Origin: a bacterium
GTDB taxonomy: Bacteria; UBA8248
Assembly: GCA_022825065.1 (NCBI GenBank)
Contig: JAJDYR010000039.1
Coordinates: 110,182-174,181, forward strand
Length of the DNA: 64,000 nt
Reading direction: 5' to 3'
The translations under genes were made by a program, and so were the position numbers. Of the stretch, positions 7,655 through 16,306 are shown one piece after another. Below the pieces are notes generated by a model. It worked only from the letters and a program-made list of their open reading frames with translations, was not told where the DNA came from and made no database searches. Each line of letters begins with the position of its first letter. The stretch's first letter is position 1.

Positions 7655-9478
7655 ATGTGCGGCATCGCGGGCATGGCGGCGAGCGCTAACGTCTCGCAGA
7701 AACTCCTGCGCTCCATCGCGGCTCTCGAATACCGGGGCTACGACTCCTGCGGCATGGCCGTCCAGAGAAACGGCGCGATAGACATCCGGAAGAACGTGGG
7801 CACCGTGGAGGCGGTGAATTCTCTCGAGCGCTTCACGGACATGAAGGGGCTGGTGGGCATCGCGCATACGCGCTGGGCGACGCACGGCGGGGTGACGCAG
7901 GCGAACGCGCACCCCCACGCGGACAACGAGAGCCGCCTGGCCGTGGTCCACAACGGCATCATCTCGAACTACAAGGAACTCAGGGAGAGGCTCGCGCGCG
8001 ATGGCGCGGCGTTCCGCTCCGAGACGGATTCCGAAGTCATCGCGCACCTGGTGGCGCAGAAAATCGCGCGAAACGGCCAGGACGTGGAGGAGGGCTTCGT
8101 CGAGGCGATCGACGAGCTCGAGGGCACCTTCGCCATGGCGGTCATCTCGGTCGACGCGCCGGGCCGGATCTTCTGCGTGAAGCGCGAATCGCCCCTCATC
8201 ATCGGCCTGGGGGACGACGCGAACTACGTGGGGTCGGATTTCAGCGCGTTCTTCGAGTACACCCGCCGGGCGATCATCATGGAAGACGGCGAATACGCGC
8301 TCATCACGCCGGAGAGCTACGCCGTCAAGAGCCTGCTCACCCGGGAGCGCGTCGACAAGGAAGTCACCGAGATCGAGTGGGACGCGGAGAAGGCCCGCCG
8401 GGGCGGCTACCCCCATTTCATGCTCAAGGAGATTTACGATCAGCCCACCACCGTCCAGGCCGCCCTCCAGATTCCCAGGGAAGACGTCCAGGCGCTGGCC
8501 GGAATGATCCACGAATCGCGGCAATGCTTCCTGGGCGGCGTGGGAACGACCTATTACATCGCGTCGATGGGGCAGTATTTCTTCAGCCGCCTGGGGGGGA
8601 GGTATCTGCCCGTCGTCAGCACCGACGAGTTCTCCCACATCGCGGAGATCGGACCCGAGGACGGTTTTTGCGCCATAAGCCAGTCGGGGGAGACCTACGA
8701 CACCCTGAGCGCCCTGCGCCATGCGAAAACGAATGGCGCCAGGACGGCGGGCATCGTGAACATGATGGGCTCCACCCTGGTCCGCTCGGTGGATGTGCCG
8801 ATACTCCAAGGCGCGGGGCCCGAAAAATGCGTCATCAGCACCAAGACGGCCCTGAGCCAGGCGGTCGTCTTGCTGCTCGCCTCGATGGAGCTGGGTCTGC
8901 TCGCGGGGCGTCTGAGCGAGGCGGAGGTCGAGGCGCTGAGAGAGGAGGTCGCCACCTTGTCCGACCTCGTGCTCGAGACGCTCAACGAGCGCTCGGGTTA
9001 TTTCCACACGGCTGCGAACGCGCACCAGCACATGAAGAACTGGCTCTACCTGGGCCGCGGCGTCTATTACCCCGCGGCGCTCGAATGCGCGCTCAAGATG
9101 AAGGAAGTCACCTACCTCCACGCGGAGGGAATGAGCGCGGGGTTCCTCAAGCACGGCACCATCTCCCTGATCGACGAGAACATGCACACCATCGTCCTGA
9201 TGCCCACGCCCGAGGAAGCCGAGCTCCACGCGCTCACCAGGAGCAGCGCGGAAGAAGTCCGCGCGCGCGGCGGCTTCGTCTTGGGCTACCGCTTCGAGGG
9301 AGACGAGATGGTGGAAGGGCTCTTCAGCGAGGAGATCGTGCTGCCGAGGGTATCCGCGCAGCTTGCGCCCTTCCTGCATCTCGTCTCGGGGCAGTTGCTG
9401 GCCTATTTCCTCGCGGTGGCGCTCAAGCGCGACGTCGACAGGCCGCGCGCCCTGGCGAAGTCCGTCACCGTCGCCTGA
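7655..9478 (+). CDS. glmS: glutamine-fructose-6-phosphate aminotransferase (isomerising)
   Basis: A 607-residue GlmS, full length for the family. It begins MCGIAG with the N-terminal nucleophile Cys2, has the glutaminase-domain motifs RWATHGG and HNGIISN, two SIS domains (AISQSGETYDT near 340; ALKMKEVTYLHAEG near 480) and the conserved C-terminal end LAKSVTV. It converts fructose-6-phosphate and glutamine into glucosamine-6-phosphate, the first step to UDP-GlcNAc. It sits between the sugar-nucleotide enzyme and the mutase, which completes the pathway order. No glmS ribozyme space exists upstream because the preceding gene ends one base earlier. Confidence 0.95.
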   Translation: MCGIAGMAASANVSQKLLRSIAALEYRGYDSCGMAVQRNGAIDIRKNVGTVEAVNSLERFTDMKGLVGIAHTRWATHGGVTQANAHPHADNESRLAVVHNGIISNYKELRERLARDGAAFRSETDSEVIAHLVAQKIARNGQDVEEGFVEAIDELEGTFAMAVISVDAPGRIFCVKRESPLIIGLGDDANYVGSDFSAFFEYTRRAIIMEDGEYALITPESYAVKSLLTRERVDKEVTEIEWDAEKARRGGYPHFMLKEIYDQPTTVQAALQIPREDVQALAGMIHESRQCFLGGVGTTYYIASMGQYFFSRLGGRYLPVVSTDEFSHIAEIGPEDGFCAISQSGETYDTLSALRHAKTNGARTAGIVNMMGSTLVRSVDVPILQGAGPEKCVISTKTALSQAVVLLLASMELGLLAGRLSEAEVEALREEVATLSDLVLETLNERSGYFHTAANAHQHMKNWLYLGRGVYYPAALECALKMKEVTYLHAEGMSAGFLKHGTISLIDENMHTIVLMPTPEEAELHALTRSSAEEVRARGGFVLGYRFEGDEMVEGLFSEEIVLPRVSAQLAPFLHLVSGQLLAYFLAVALKRDVDRPRALAKSVTVA

Positions 9479-9492
9479 GGCCGCTCCCCGAA

Positions 9493-11424
9493 ATGCCAGA
9501 CGCGAAGTTTCAGGGAACGGACGGGGTTCGCGGCCTCGCCGCCGATGAGGATCACCCCCAGGCGGCGGGCCTCGACGGACGCACGGCCTTCCTGGAGCAT
9601 GGAATCCTGACGCCCCGGTTCGTCGAGCACTACGTTTTCGAGGCCGGCGCCTGGCTTCTGGAGCGGGCCTCGGAGCAGCTCATCTCCCCGACCGCGGTGG
9701 TGCTGGCCTGGGACCCGAGGGACGCTGCGGGGGAATTCACTGCCGCGTGCGTGAACGGCCTCCTGCGCGCGGGCGCGCACGCCCTCTCGCTCGGGGTGAT
9801 GCCGACGCCTGCGGCGGCCGCCTATCTGGCGGGCGTGGGCGGGGCGGGCGCGGTGGTCCTCACCGCCTCTCACAACCCCGCGGAGCAAAACGGCGTGAAA
9901 ATCCTGTTGGCCCCCGATTCGGCCAAGCCCCTGCCGGATGAGGATGAGGCTTTGAGCGCCCGCGTCCGGGCGAGCGAGTGGAGCACGGTCGAGCAGACGC
10001 CCGAGAGCGGCCGCGGCGTGGAAGCGGCCGCCGAGGCGCGCGCGTTTTACGTGGATTACGCCACCCGGCTTCCCAACTGCTGGCTGCGCGCGGGCGACCT
10101 CGCCCGGTGGAGCCTCGTGGTGGATCCGGCGGCGGGTGCGTGGAGTGGACTCGCCGCTCAGGTGCTGGAGGAGTTGACCCCCCTGAGCGTGCGCGAGGTG
10201 AACGCCCTGGGTGAGGGCCGCGTGAACGAGAACGGCGGCGTGGTCGCGCTCGAGGGCAGGCGCATCGTCGAGGGCGCGGACGCCGGCTTCATCGACGGGC
10301 ACGCGGGCGCGCGCGCGCTGTTTGAGGCGGGCCGCGCGCGGCGTGAAGATCTGAAAAAAGGCGACGGTCTGGCGGCGGCCTGCGTCCTGGACGCCGACGG
10401 CGACAGGGGCTACGCCCTCGTCTACAATCCGTTCCGGGATGCGCTCCACGTCTTGGACGGGGACGACGCGCTCGTCCTGCAGGCCCGTTTCCTTGAGCGG
10501 GAGAATGAACTCCCCGAAGACGGCGTGGCCGCCCTGACGATAGAGAGCGATTCGGGCGCGGCGGCGGCCCTGAACGAGGTGGGCTTGCGCGTCGTATTCA
10601 CCCCCGTGGGGGACAAGTGGATATTGAACGAGGCGCGCAGGTTCGGGGACCGCTTCGCCCTGGGCGGCGAGGAATCGGGCCACACGGTCGCGCCGGGCCT
10701 GCTCTTGAACGCGGTGGGCGAGGGGCGAAGAATCGCGGTGGGAGACGGCTTGAAAAGTTTCCTCAACACCTGCGCCGCGGTGCGGAGCCTTTTCGAGGAG
10801 GCGAACCCCGAAGATGCCTATGCGGCAATCGCTGCGCCGTTTCCCCGCGGGTTCAAGAGGTCTTATTATGCCTACCACGTGGAGCGGAGCCGCTTCGCGC
10901 CGGGTACGGAGGCGTGGGAGGCCATCGGCGCGAAATTGATGGAGTGCGCCGAGAGCGTTTTCTCGGGCGCCGCCACCCCGCGCTTTGCGCCTTTGGAGGA
11001 CGACGCGGGCGTCATGTATCTCGCCCTGGAGGATGAGGCGGGCGGGCCGCTGGGCGCGGTTTATGTGAGGAACTCAGGGACAGAGAGCCGGACGGGCGTG
11101 GTTCTGAGGGGCCCCGCCGGGTGGGAAGAAAAACTCTGCGCCGTTGGGGATGAGGTGCTGCGCGAGATTCTAAGGCGCATGAAGGATGACGACGCCCCCG
11201 GCGCGCGGGCCGAAGTCTACTTGCTCGAAGCGTTGAAAGATCGTGAGATGGACGCGCGGGCGGTCGATGCGCATCTGGACTCGGATGCCGAGACCCGCTT
11301 CGGCGCGCCGACGCAAGCGTCCGGCATACGAAAAGAGGTCCTGCGCGGCGGCCTGACGCGGGAGGAGGCCGGGGTTTTCAGCATCACGCCGCTCGGCGAG
11401 TGGTATCTGGAGCAGAAAAGATGA
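9493..11424 (+). CDS. phosphoglucomutase/phosphomannomutase family (GlmM-like), extended
   Basis: An alpha-D-phosphohexomutase: FQGTDGVRG start, the phosphoserine loop LTASHNP (Ser126), the metal site DADGDRGY, the sugar loop GGEESGH and the phosphate loop RNSGTESR. By position it is the glucosamine-6-P to glucosamine-1-P step between GlmS and the uridylyltransferase. At 643 residues it is roughly 190 longer than GlmM; extra material lies between domains and in a C-terminal tail of about 90 residues that looks like a small winged-helix-type domain. The ATG at 9493 is chosen because the family start follows at once; the frame is open far upstream but only as a shadow of glmS. Confidence 0.8.
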   Translation: MPDAKFQGTDGVRGLAADEDHPQAAGLDGRTAFLEHGILTPRFVEHYVFEAGAWLLERASEQLISPTAVVLAWDPRDAAGEFTAACVNGLLRAGAHALSLGVMPTPAAAAYLAGVGGAGAVVLTASHNPAEQNGVKILLAPDSAKPLPDEDEALSARVRASEWSTVEQTPESGRGVEAAAEARAFYVDYATRLPNCWLRAGDLARWSLVVDPAAGAWSGLAAQVLEELTPLSVREVNALGEGRVNENGGVVALEGRRIVEGADAGFIDGHAGARALFEAGRARREDLKKGDGLAAACVLDADGDRGYALVYNPFRDALHVLDGDDALVLQARFLERENELPEDGVAALTIESDSGAAAALNEVGLRVVFTPVGDKWILNEARRFGDRFALGGEESGHTVAPGLLLNAVGEGRRIAVGDGLKSFLNTCAAVRSLFEEANPEDAYAAIAAPFPRGFKRSYYAYHVERSRFAPGTEAWEAIGAKLMECAESVFSGAATPRFAPLEDDAGVMYLALEDEAGGPLGAVYVRNSGTESRTGVVLRGPAGWEEKLCAVGDEVLREILRRMKDDDAPGARAEVYLLEALKDREMDARAVDAHLDSDAETRFGAPTQASGIRKEVLRGGLTREEAGVFSITPLGEWYLEQKR

Positions 11425-12197
11425 GCGCGACTGCGACTCAAACCTATTTCAGAAGGCTCGGCGAATTCCCCCACGTCTCCCTCCTCAAAAGCGCGGCGCA
11501 CGCCTGGGAGGCGGTCGGCCTGCTGGATGATTTCACCCGGAGACTGGTGGATGAAGCCGATGCGCCTTTGGCCGAGGCCGCAGCGCTTCGGGTGGAGGAG
11601 GGCCTCGTCGTGAGCGAGGGTCTGCTCGCATTGGAAGAAAATCTGAAAATCGCCTCCGTCGGCCTGCTCATCGAGGCGGGCGCGCGGGTCGAGCCGGGCT
11701 GCGTCATCAAGGGGCCGACGGTGCTTTGCGCGGGCGCGGAAGTGCGGCACGGGGCGTATCTGCGGGGCGGCTGCCTCATCGGGCCGGGCGCCGTCGTGGG
11801 CCATGCGACCGAAGTCAAGAACAGCGTCTTCTTGAACGGCGCGCAGGCGGGGCATTTCGCCTACGTGGGAGACAGCGTTCTGGGCGCGGATGCCAACCTG
11901 GGCGCGGGCGCCAAGCTGGCGAACCTGGAACTCAGGACGGAAGAAGAGAAAAAAACGGGCGCGGTGAAGAACATCGTCCTGCGCGCCGAGGGAGAACGGG
12001 TCGACACAGGCCTCACGAAGTTCGGCGCGGTGGTCGGCGATGACGCAGAGATCGGGTGCAACGTCGTGACGTCTCCGGGCGTGATGCTCGGCCCCGGCTC
12101 CTGGGTCGCACCCAACGCGACCGTCTCCAAGGGCGTCTATCCTGAGCGCACGCTCATCCGCGCTCCCAAGTCGAGCGTGGGCCGCCGCCGGTTCTGA
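11421..12197 (+). CDS. left-handed beta-helix acyltransferase-like protein
   Basis: A 258-residue protein with hexapeptide repeats from about residue 75 to 240 (for example VEPGCVIKGPTVLCAGAEVRHG and IGPGAVVGHATEVKNSV) and a GlmU-like NLELRTEE...TGLTKFGAVVGDDAEIGC stretch. It resembles the acetyltransferase half of GlmU. It overlaps the mutase stop by an ATGA, so translation is coupled. Together with the stand-alone uridylyltransferase near 5.3 kb it could reconstitute a split GlmU, acetylating glucosamine-1-phosphate; that pairing is an inference. Confidence 0.75.
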   Translation: MSATATQTYFRRLGEFPHVSLLKSAAHAWEAVGLLDDFTRRLVDEADAPLAEAAALRVEEGLVVSEGLLALEENLKIASVGLLIEAGARVEPGCVIKGPTVLCAGAEVRHGAYLRGGCLIGPGAVVGHATEVKNSVFLNGAQAGHFAYVGDSVLGADANLGAGAKLANLELRTEEEKKTGAVKNIVLRAEGERVDTGLTKFGAVVGDDAEIGCNVVTSPGVMLGPGSWVAPNATVSKGVYPERTLIRAPKSSVGRRRF

Positions 12198-12213
12198 GCC
12201 GAAAAATAAATCC

Positions 12214-14523
12214 GTGGACTATCTGAAAGATTTGAATCCCCAGCAGAAAGAGGCGGTGCTCGCGCCGCCGGGCGCGAACCTGGTGCTGGCGGGCGCGGGT
12301 TCGGGCAAGACGCGGGTGATCGTTCACCGCATCCTGCGCCTGCTCGAAGAGGGTCTCGCCCCGCACCGGATTCTGGCCATCACGTTCACGAACAAGGCGG
12401 CGGGCGAGATGAAAGAGCGCTTGTTCGCCTCGCTGGAAGATGGCGCGCGGGGCATCTGGGTGGGCACCTTTCACGCCGTCTGCTCGAGGATTCTGAGAGC
12501 AGAAGCCGAGGCGGCGGGCTTATCCTCCAATTTCTCTATCTTCTCGCGCAGTGAGTGCATGACGCTCGTGAAACGCTGCCTGGCGGAGGCGAAGATCAGC
12601 GAGGAGCGATACGCGCCCCGGGCGGTTCTGGAGCAGATAAGCCGCCGAAAGACCTCGCTGGCGGAGGCGGAGGATGCCGATCCGGCCCCCTTCAGCATCG
12701 ACGCCACCGCCCGGAAAATCGCGCCGGCCTATGAGCGCGCCCTGCGCGAGGCGGGCGCCGTGGATTTCGACGACCTGCTCGCGCGCCCCCTGAGCATGTT
12801 CAAGCGGCATCCCGAGGTTCTCAGGAAATACCAGGAACGCTTCGAGGAAATACTCGTCGACGAATACCAGGACACCAACCCCGCGCAGGACGAACTCGTG
12901 GCCCTGCTCTCGCGCGTTCACGGGCGGGTGTTCGCCGTCGGGGATGACGATCAGGGCATCTACGGCTGGCGGGGCGCGCGGGTGGAGAACATCCTCGATT
13001 TCGAGCGCAGGTTCGCGGGCGCGCGGGTGTTCCGCCTGGAGGAGAACTACCGCTCGAGCGGCGCGATTTTAGGCCTCGCCTCGCGCATCATGGGCGGGGC
13101 CGGGGCGCGCCACGAGAAGCGCCTGTTCACGCGCAAGGCGGCGGGGGAGGCCGTCTGCTATCTAGCGGCGGCGAACGCCGAGGAAGAGGCCGAAGCCGTC
13201 ATCACGCGCTTGATCGAAGCGGGAGCGGGCGATGCGATACCCTGGGGGGAGGCCGCCGTCTTCTACCGCATCAACACGCAGTCGCGTCCGCTCGAAGAAG
13301 CGGCCCGAAGGCGGGGGATTCCCTACCAGGTGGTGAAGGGCCAGCGGTTTTTCGACCGCGCCGAAGTACAGGACCTGGCGGCCTATTTCAGACTGCTCAT
13401 CCGGCCCGATGACGGCGCGGCCTTCTCGCGGGTCGTCAACCGACCGCCCCGGGGGCTGGGGCCGGAGCGCTTGAAGGCGATAGCGGGCGAAGGCGCACAG
13501 GGCGTCACTATCGCATCTGCGAAAGACGCCCTGGCCCGGGGCCGCCTCCGGGGAAACGCCGCGCAAATGCTTGCGGACTTGCTCAAGACGCTGGAGTCCC
13601 TCGCTTCGCTACAGGCGGGACCCGCGCGCCTGATCGAGGAAATACTCGAACGCACGGGCTACCGGGTCTGGCTTGAGGGCGCAGCGCAAAGGAGCACGTC
13701 GCCGGAGCGCCGCCGCGCCGCCGCCAGGGCGCTTGAGGGCGCAAAAGAGTTCGCCGCCGCCGCTCGCGCGTTCGAGGAGCGGATTACCGAAGAAGAGGGC
13801 CTCCCGCCCGAATCGGATGAGGCCAGGAGCTTGTTTTTAGAGGAGCTGACGCTCATGGGCGAGGCGGATGAGATGTCCGGTGAGAGCGGTGCGCTCTCCC
13901 TGATGACGCTTCATGCGGCCAAGGGCCTGGAGTTCGCCGCCGTGGGCGTCGCCGGCGTGCAGGAGGGGCTGATCCCGCACAGCCGGTCCCGCGATGAGCC
14001 GGCGGCTTTGGATGAGGAGAGGAGGCTCCTCTACGTGGGCGTCACGCGGGCGAAGGAATTTTTAACTCTCTCGTGGGCGAAGGAGCGGCGGCCCGATGGG
14101 GCGAAGGAAAGCTGGGCGGCGCGCCCGAGCCGCTTTATGGAGGGGCTCGGATCCGAGTTCATAAAGCGCATAGGCGATCACGCGCAGACGCGCAGGCGCG
14201 CCCCGCGCGGTTTCAAGGCGCCGCGCGATTCCACCGACTCGCGCTACGCCGACATTCTGGCGGAGGCGAAAACCGCTCCTTCCCGGAAAGAGAAGAGCCC
14301 GCCCGCCGTACCCGCCGCAGCGCTCGGCCCGTTTGCGCCCGGCGCGCGCGTCAGGCACAAGAAATTCGGCCTGGGCGTCATCCGCAAGCGCGAGGGAACC
14401 GGAGACCGCACGACGGTGAGCGTGGAGTTCGAGAACGCGGGCCCCAGGAAGCTGGTCCTGAAGTACGCGCCGCTCTCGCCTGCGGATGAGGGCGTTGACG
14501 CGGGCGAGAACCGGGCGGTATAA
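12214..14523 (+). CDS. pcrA: UvrD/PcrA-type superfamily 1 DNA helicase
   Basis: A 769-residue ATP-dependent 3'-5' helicase. Walker A GAGSGKT is at about 27-33, motif Ia TFTNKAAGEMKER, motif II VDEYQDTN, motif III GDDDQGIYGWRGA, motif IV RL.ENYRS, motif V MTLHAAKGLEF and motif VI YVGVTRAK are all present. The C-terminal tail (about 710-760, RHKKFGLGVI) is the PcrA-type RNA polymerase-interaction Tudor-like domain. It would act in nucleotide excision repair and replication-fork restart. GTG start 16 bases after the beta-helix gene. Confidence 0.92.
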   Translation: MDYLKDLNPQQKEAVLAPPGANLVLAGAGSGKTRVIVHRILRLLEEGLAPHRILAITFTNKAAGEMKERLFASLEDGARGIWVGTFHAVCSRILRAEAEAAGLSSNFSIFSRSECMTLVKRCLAEAKISEERYAPRAVLEQISRRKTSLAEAEDADPAPFSIDATARKIAPAYERALREAGAVDFDDLLARPLSMFKRHPEVLRKYQERFEEILVDEYQDTNPAQDELVALLSRVHGRVFAVGDDDQGIYGWRGARVENILDFERRFAGARVFRLEENYRSSGAILGLASRIMGGAGARHEKRLFTRKAAGEAVCYLAAANAEEEAEAVITRLIEAGAGDAIPWGEAAVFYRINTQSRPLEEAARRRGIPYQVVKGQRFFDRAEVQDLAAYFRLLIRPDDGAAFSRVVNRPPRGLGPERLKAIAGEGAQGVTIASAKDALARGRLRGNAAQMLADLLKTLESLASLQAGPARLIEEILERTGYRVWLEGAAQRSTSPERRRAAARALEGAKEFAAAARAFEERITEEEGLPPESDEARSLFLEELTLMGEADEMSGESGALSLMTLHAAKGLEFAAVGVAGVQEGLIPHSRSRDEPAALDEERRLLYVGVTRAKEFLTLSWAKERRPDGAKESWAARPSRFMEGLGSEFIKRIGDHAQTRRRAPRGFKAPRDSTDSRYADILAEAKTAPSRKEKSPPAVPAAALGPFAPGARVRHKKFGLGVIRKREGTGDRTTVSVEFENAGPRKLVLKYAPLSPADEGVDAGENRAV

Positions 14524-14542
14524 GGGCGCAAAGGGGGGAGAG

Positions 14543-14827
14543 ATGTCCATTTCACGCGAAGACGTGGTTCACGTGTCCAGGCTGGCGCGGCTGAACCTCA
14601 GCGAGGATGAGATCGAGAAATTCACCGGGCAGCTCGGCGCGATTCTGGAGCACATCGCCAAGCTGAACGAGGTGGACACCGAAGGCGTGGCGCCCACCTC
14701 GCACGTCCTCGACATCACGAACGTGTTCCGCGAGGATGCGGTCACCGACCCCCCCATCGAGAACATGGAGAAGATGGCGCCCGATTTCGCAAAGGGCCAT
14801 TTCCGCGTTCCCAAGGTCATCGAATAG
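14543..14827 (+). CDS. gatC: Asp-tRNA(Asn)/Glu-tRNA(Gln) amidotransferase subunit C
   Basis: A 94-residue GatC: VSRLARLNLSEDEIEKFTGQLGAILEHIAKL is the signature helix-rich start, followed by the conserved LR/FREDAV and final FRVPKVIE. It stabilises GatA in the GatCAB complex that amidates misacylated tRNA. A strong AAGGGGGGAGAG ribosome site precedes the ATG at 14543. Its usual partners gatA and gatB are not in this window, so this is an orphan copy by position; the next gene is ubiD. Confidence 0.9.
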   Translation: MSISREDVVHVSRLARLNLSEDEIEKFTGQLGAILEHIAKLNEVDTEGVAPTSHVLDITNVFREDAVTDPPIENMEKMAPDFAKGHFRVPKVIE

Positions 14828-14842
14828 TTTTCCCCGAAAATC

Positions 14843-16306
14843 ATGGCGTACGCCTCCCTTAAAGAATTCGTCGATGCCCTGGAGCGCGCGGGTGAGTTGC
14901 GCCGCGTTAGGGTTCCGGTGGATATCGAGCTCGAGATCACCGAGATCGCCGACCGCTCGGTGAAGAGCGGCGGCCCCGCCCTGTTGTTCGAAAAGCCGGT
15001 CGATCCCGACGGGCGCGAATACGACATACCCGTCCTCATCAACGCCTACGCCTCGGACCTTCGGATGAAGCTGGCCCTCGGCGTCGACAGCATGGACGCG
15101 GTGGCGGACGAGGTGGCGGAGCTTCTGGAGATCAAGCCGCCCGAGGGCATCATCGAGAAGGTGAAGATGCTGCCCAAGCTCGCGCGGCTCGCGTCTTTCT
15201 CGCCCAAGTCGGTGAGCTCGGCGCCGTGCCAGGAGATCGTCGAGACCGAAAACCCGAACCTCTTCTCGATTCCCGCCATCAAGTGCTGGCCGGAGGACGC
15301 GGGACGCTACATCACTTTCGGGCACATCTACTCGCGAAACCCCCGGACGGGCCGCAGGAACGTGGGCCTCTACCGCGTGCAGTTCTTCGACGAGAAGACC
15401 GCCGGCATGCACATGCACCTGCATCACGACGGGGCGCAGAACTTTCAGGACAGCACGAAGATGGGCGCGCGCATGGAGATGGCGATAGCCCTGGGCGGCG
15501 ACCCCGTCTACGTCTACGCGGCGAGCGCGCCGCTCCCGCCCGCGATTGACGAGTTGAACCTCGCCGGTTTCCTGAGGAGAAAGAGCGCCGAACTCGTCAA
15601 GTGCAAGACGGTGGACGTGGAGGTGCCCGCGGATTCGGACATCGTGGTCGAGGGCTACCTGAACCCCGGCGAGTTGAGGGAGGAGGGGCCCTTCGGCGAT
15701 CACACGGGCTGGTATTCCCTGGCGGACGATTACCCCGTCTTTCACGTCACGGCCATCACCAGAAAGCGCGAGGCCATCTACCCCACCACCATCGTGGGCA
15801 GGCCCCCGATGGAGGACTACTGGCTCGGCGGGGCGACGGGGCGCATCTTCCTGCCGCTCATGAAAATGCAGCTCCCTGAAATCGTGGACGTGCACATGCC
15901 CGCCGAGGGCGTGTTCCACAACATGGTGATCGTCTCCATCCGCAAGTCCTATCCCTACCACGCGCGCAAGGTGATGTACGCCCTGTGGGGGATGGGGCAG
16001 ATGGCGCTGGCGAAGGTCATCGTCATCGTGGATGAGGACGTGAACGTGCACGACATCAGCGAGGTCTCCTGGAAGGTGCTCGGCAGCATCGACCCGAGGC
16101 GCGACATGGTGTTCGTCGACGGCCCCGTGGACGCGCTCGAACACGCCGCGCCCCGCCTCCACGTGGGCAGCAAGGTGGGCGTGGACGGCACCCGCAAATG
16201 GGCGTCCGAGGGTTTCGAGCGCGAATGGCCGCCCGAGATCGTGATGACCGACGAGATTAAGGAGCGCGTCACGAGGCGCTGGGAGGAGTACGGCCTTGGC
16301 GGCTGA
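14843..16306 (+). CDS. ubiD: UbiD family decarboxylase
   Basis: A 487-residue prenylated-FMN-dependent decarboxylase. Typical segments are INAYASDLRMKLALG, the GRYITFGHIYSRNPRTGRRNVGLYR block that binds the cofactor and metal, GPFGDHTGWYSLADDYPVFHVTAITR and the C-terminal DPRRDMVFVDGPVDALEHAAP. UbiD acts on polyprenyl-hydroxybenzoate in ubiquinone synthesis, and MqnL-type homologues act in the futalosine menaquinone route. Its location directly before a UbiA-like prenyltransferase and UbiE/MenG supports quinone synthesis; which quinone is not decided by sequence. The UbiX partner is not here. Confidence 0.88.
   Translation: MAYASLKEFVDALERAGELRRVRVPVDIELEITEIADRSVKSGGPALLFEKPVDPDGREYDIPVLINAYASDLRMKLALGVDSMDAVADEVAELLEIKPPEGIIEKVKMLPKLARLASFSPKSVSSAPCQEIVETENPNLFSIPAIKCWPEDAGRYITFGHIYSRNPRTGRRNVGLYRVQFFDEKTAGMHMHLHHDGAQNFQDSTKMGARMEMAIALGGDPVYVYAASAPLPPAIDELNLAGFLRRKSAELVKCKTVDVEVPADSDIVVEGYLNPGELREEGPFGDHTGWYSLADDYPVFHVTAITRKREAIYPTTIVGRPPMEDYWLGGATGRIFLPLMKMQLPEIVDVHMPAEGVFHNMVIVSIRKSYPYHARKVMYALWGMGQMALAKVIVIVDEDVNVHDISEVSWKVLGSIDPRRDMVFVDGPVDALEHAAPRLHVGSKVGVDGTRKWASEGFEREWPPEIVMTDEIKERVTRRWEEYGLGG

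Noticed and set aside
7621..7655. glmS ribozyme
   Set aside because: The preceding gene ends one base before the glmS ATG, leaving no leader for a ribozyme.
7613..9379. Open frame of 588 codons on the minus strand opposite glmS
   Set aside because: Same reason: a mirror of GC-rich codons of a highly conserved gene.
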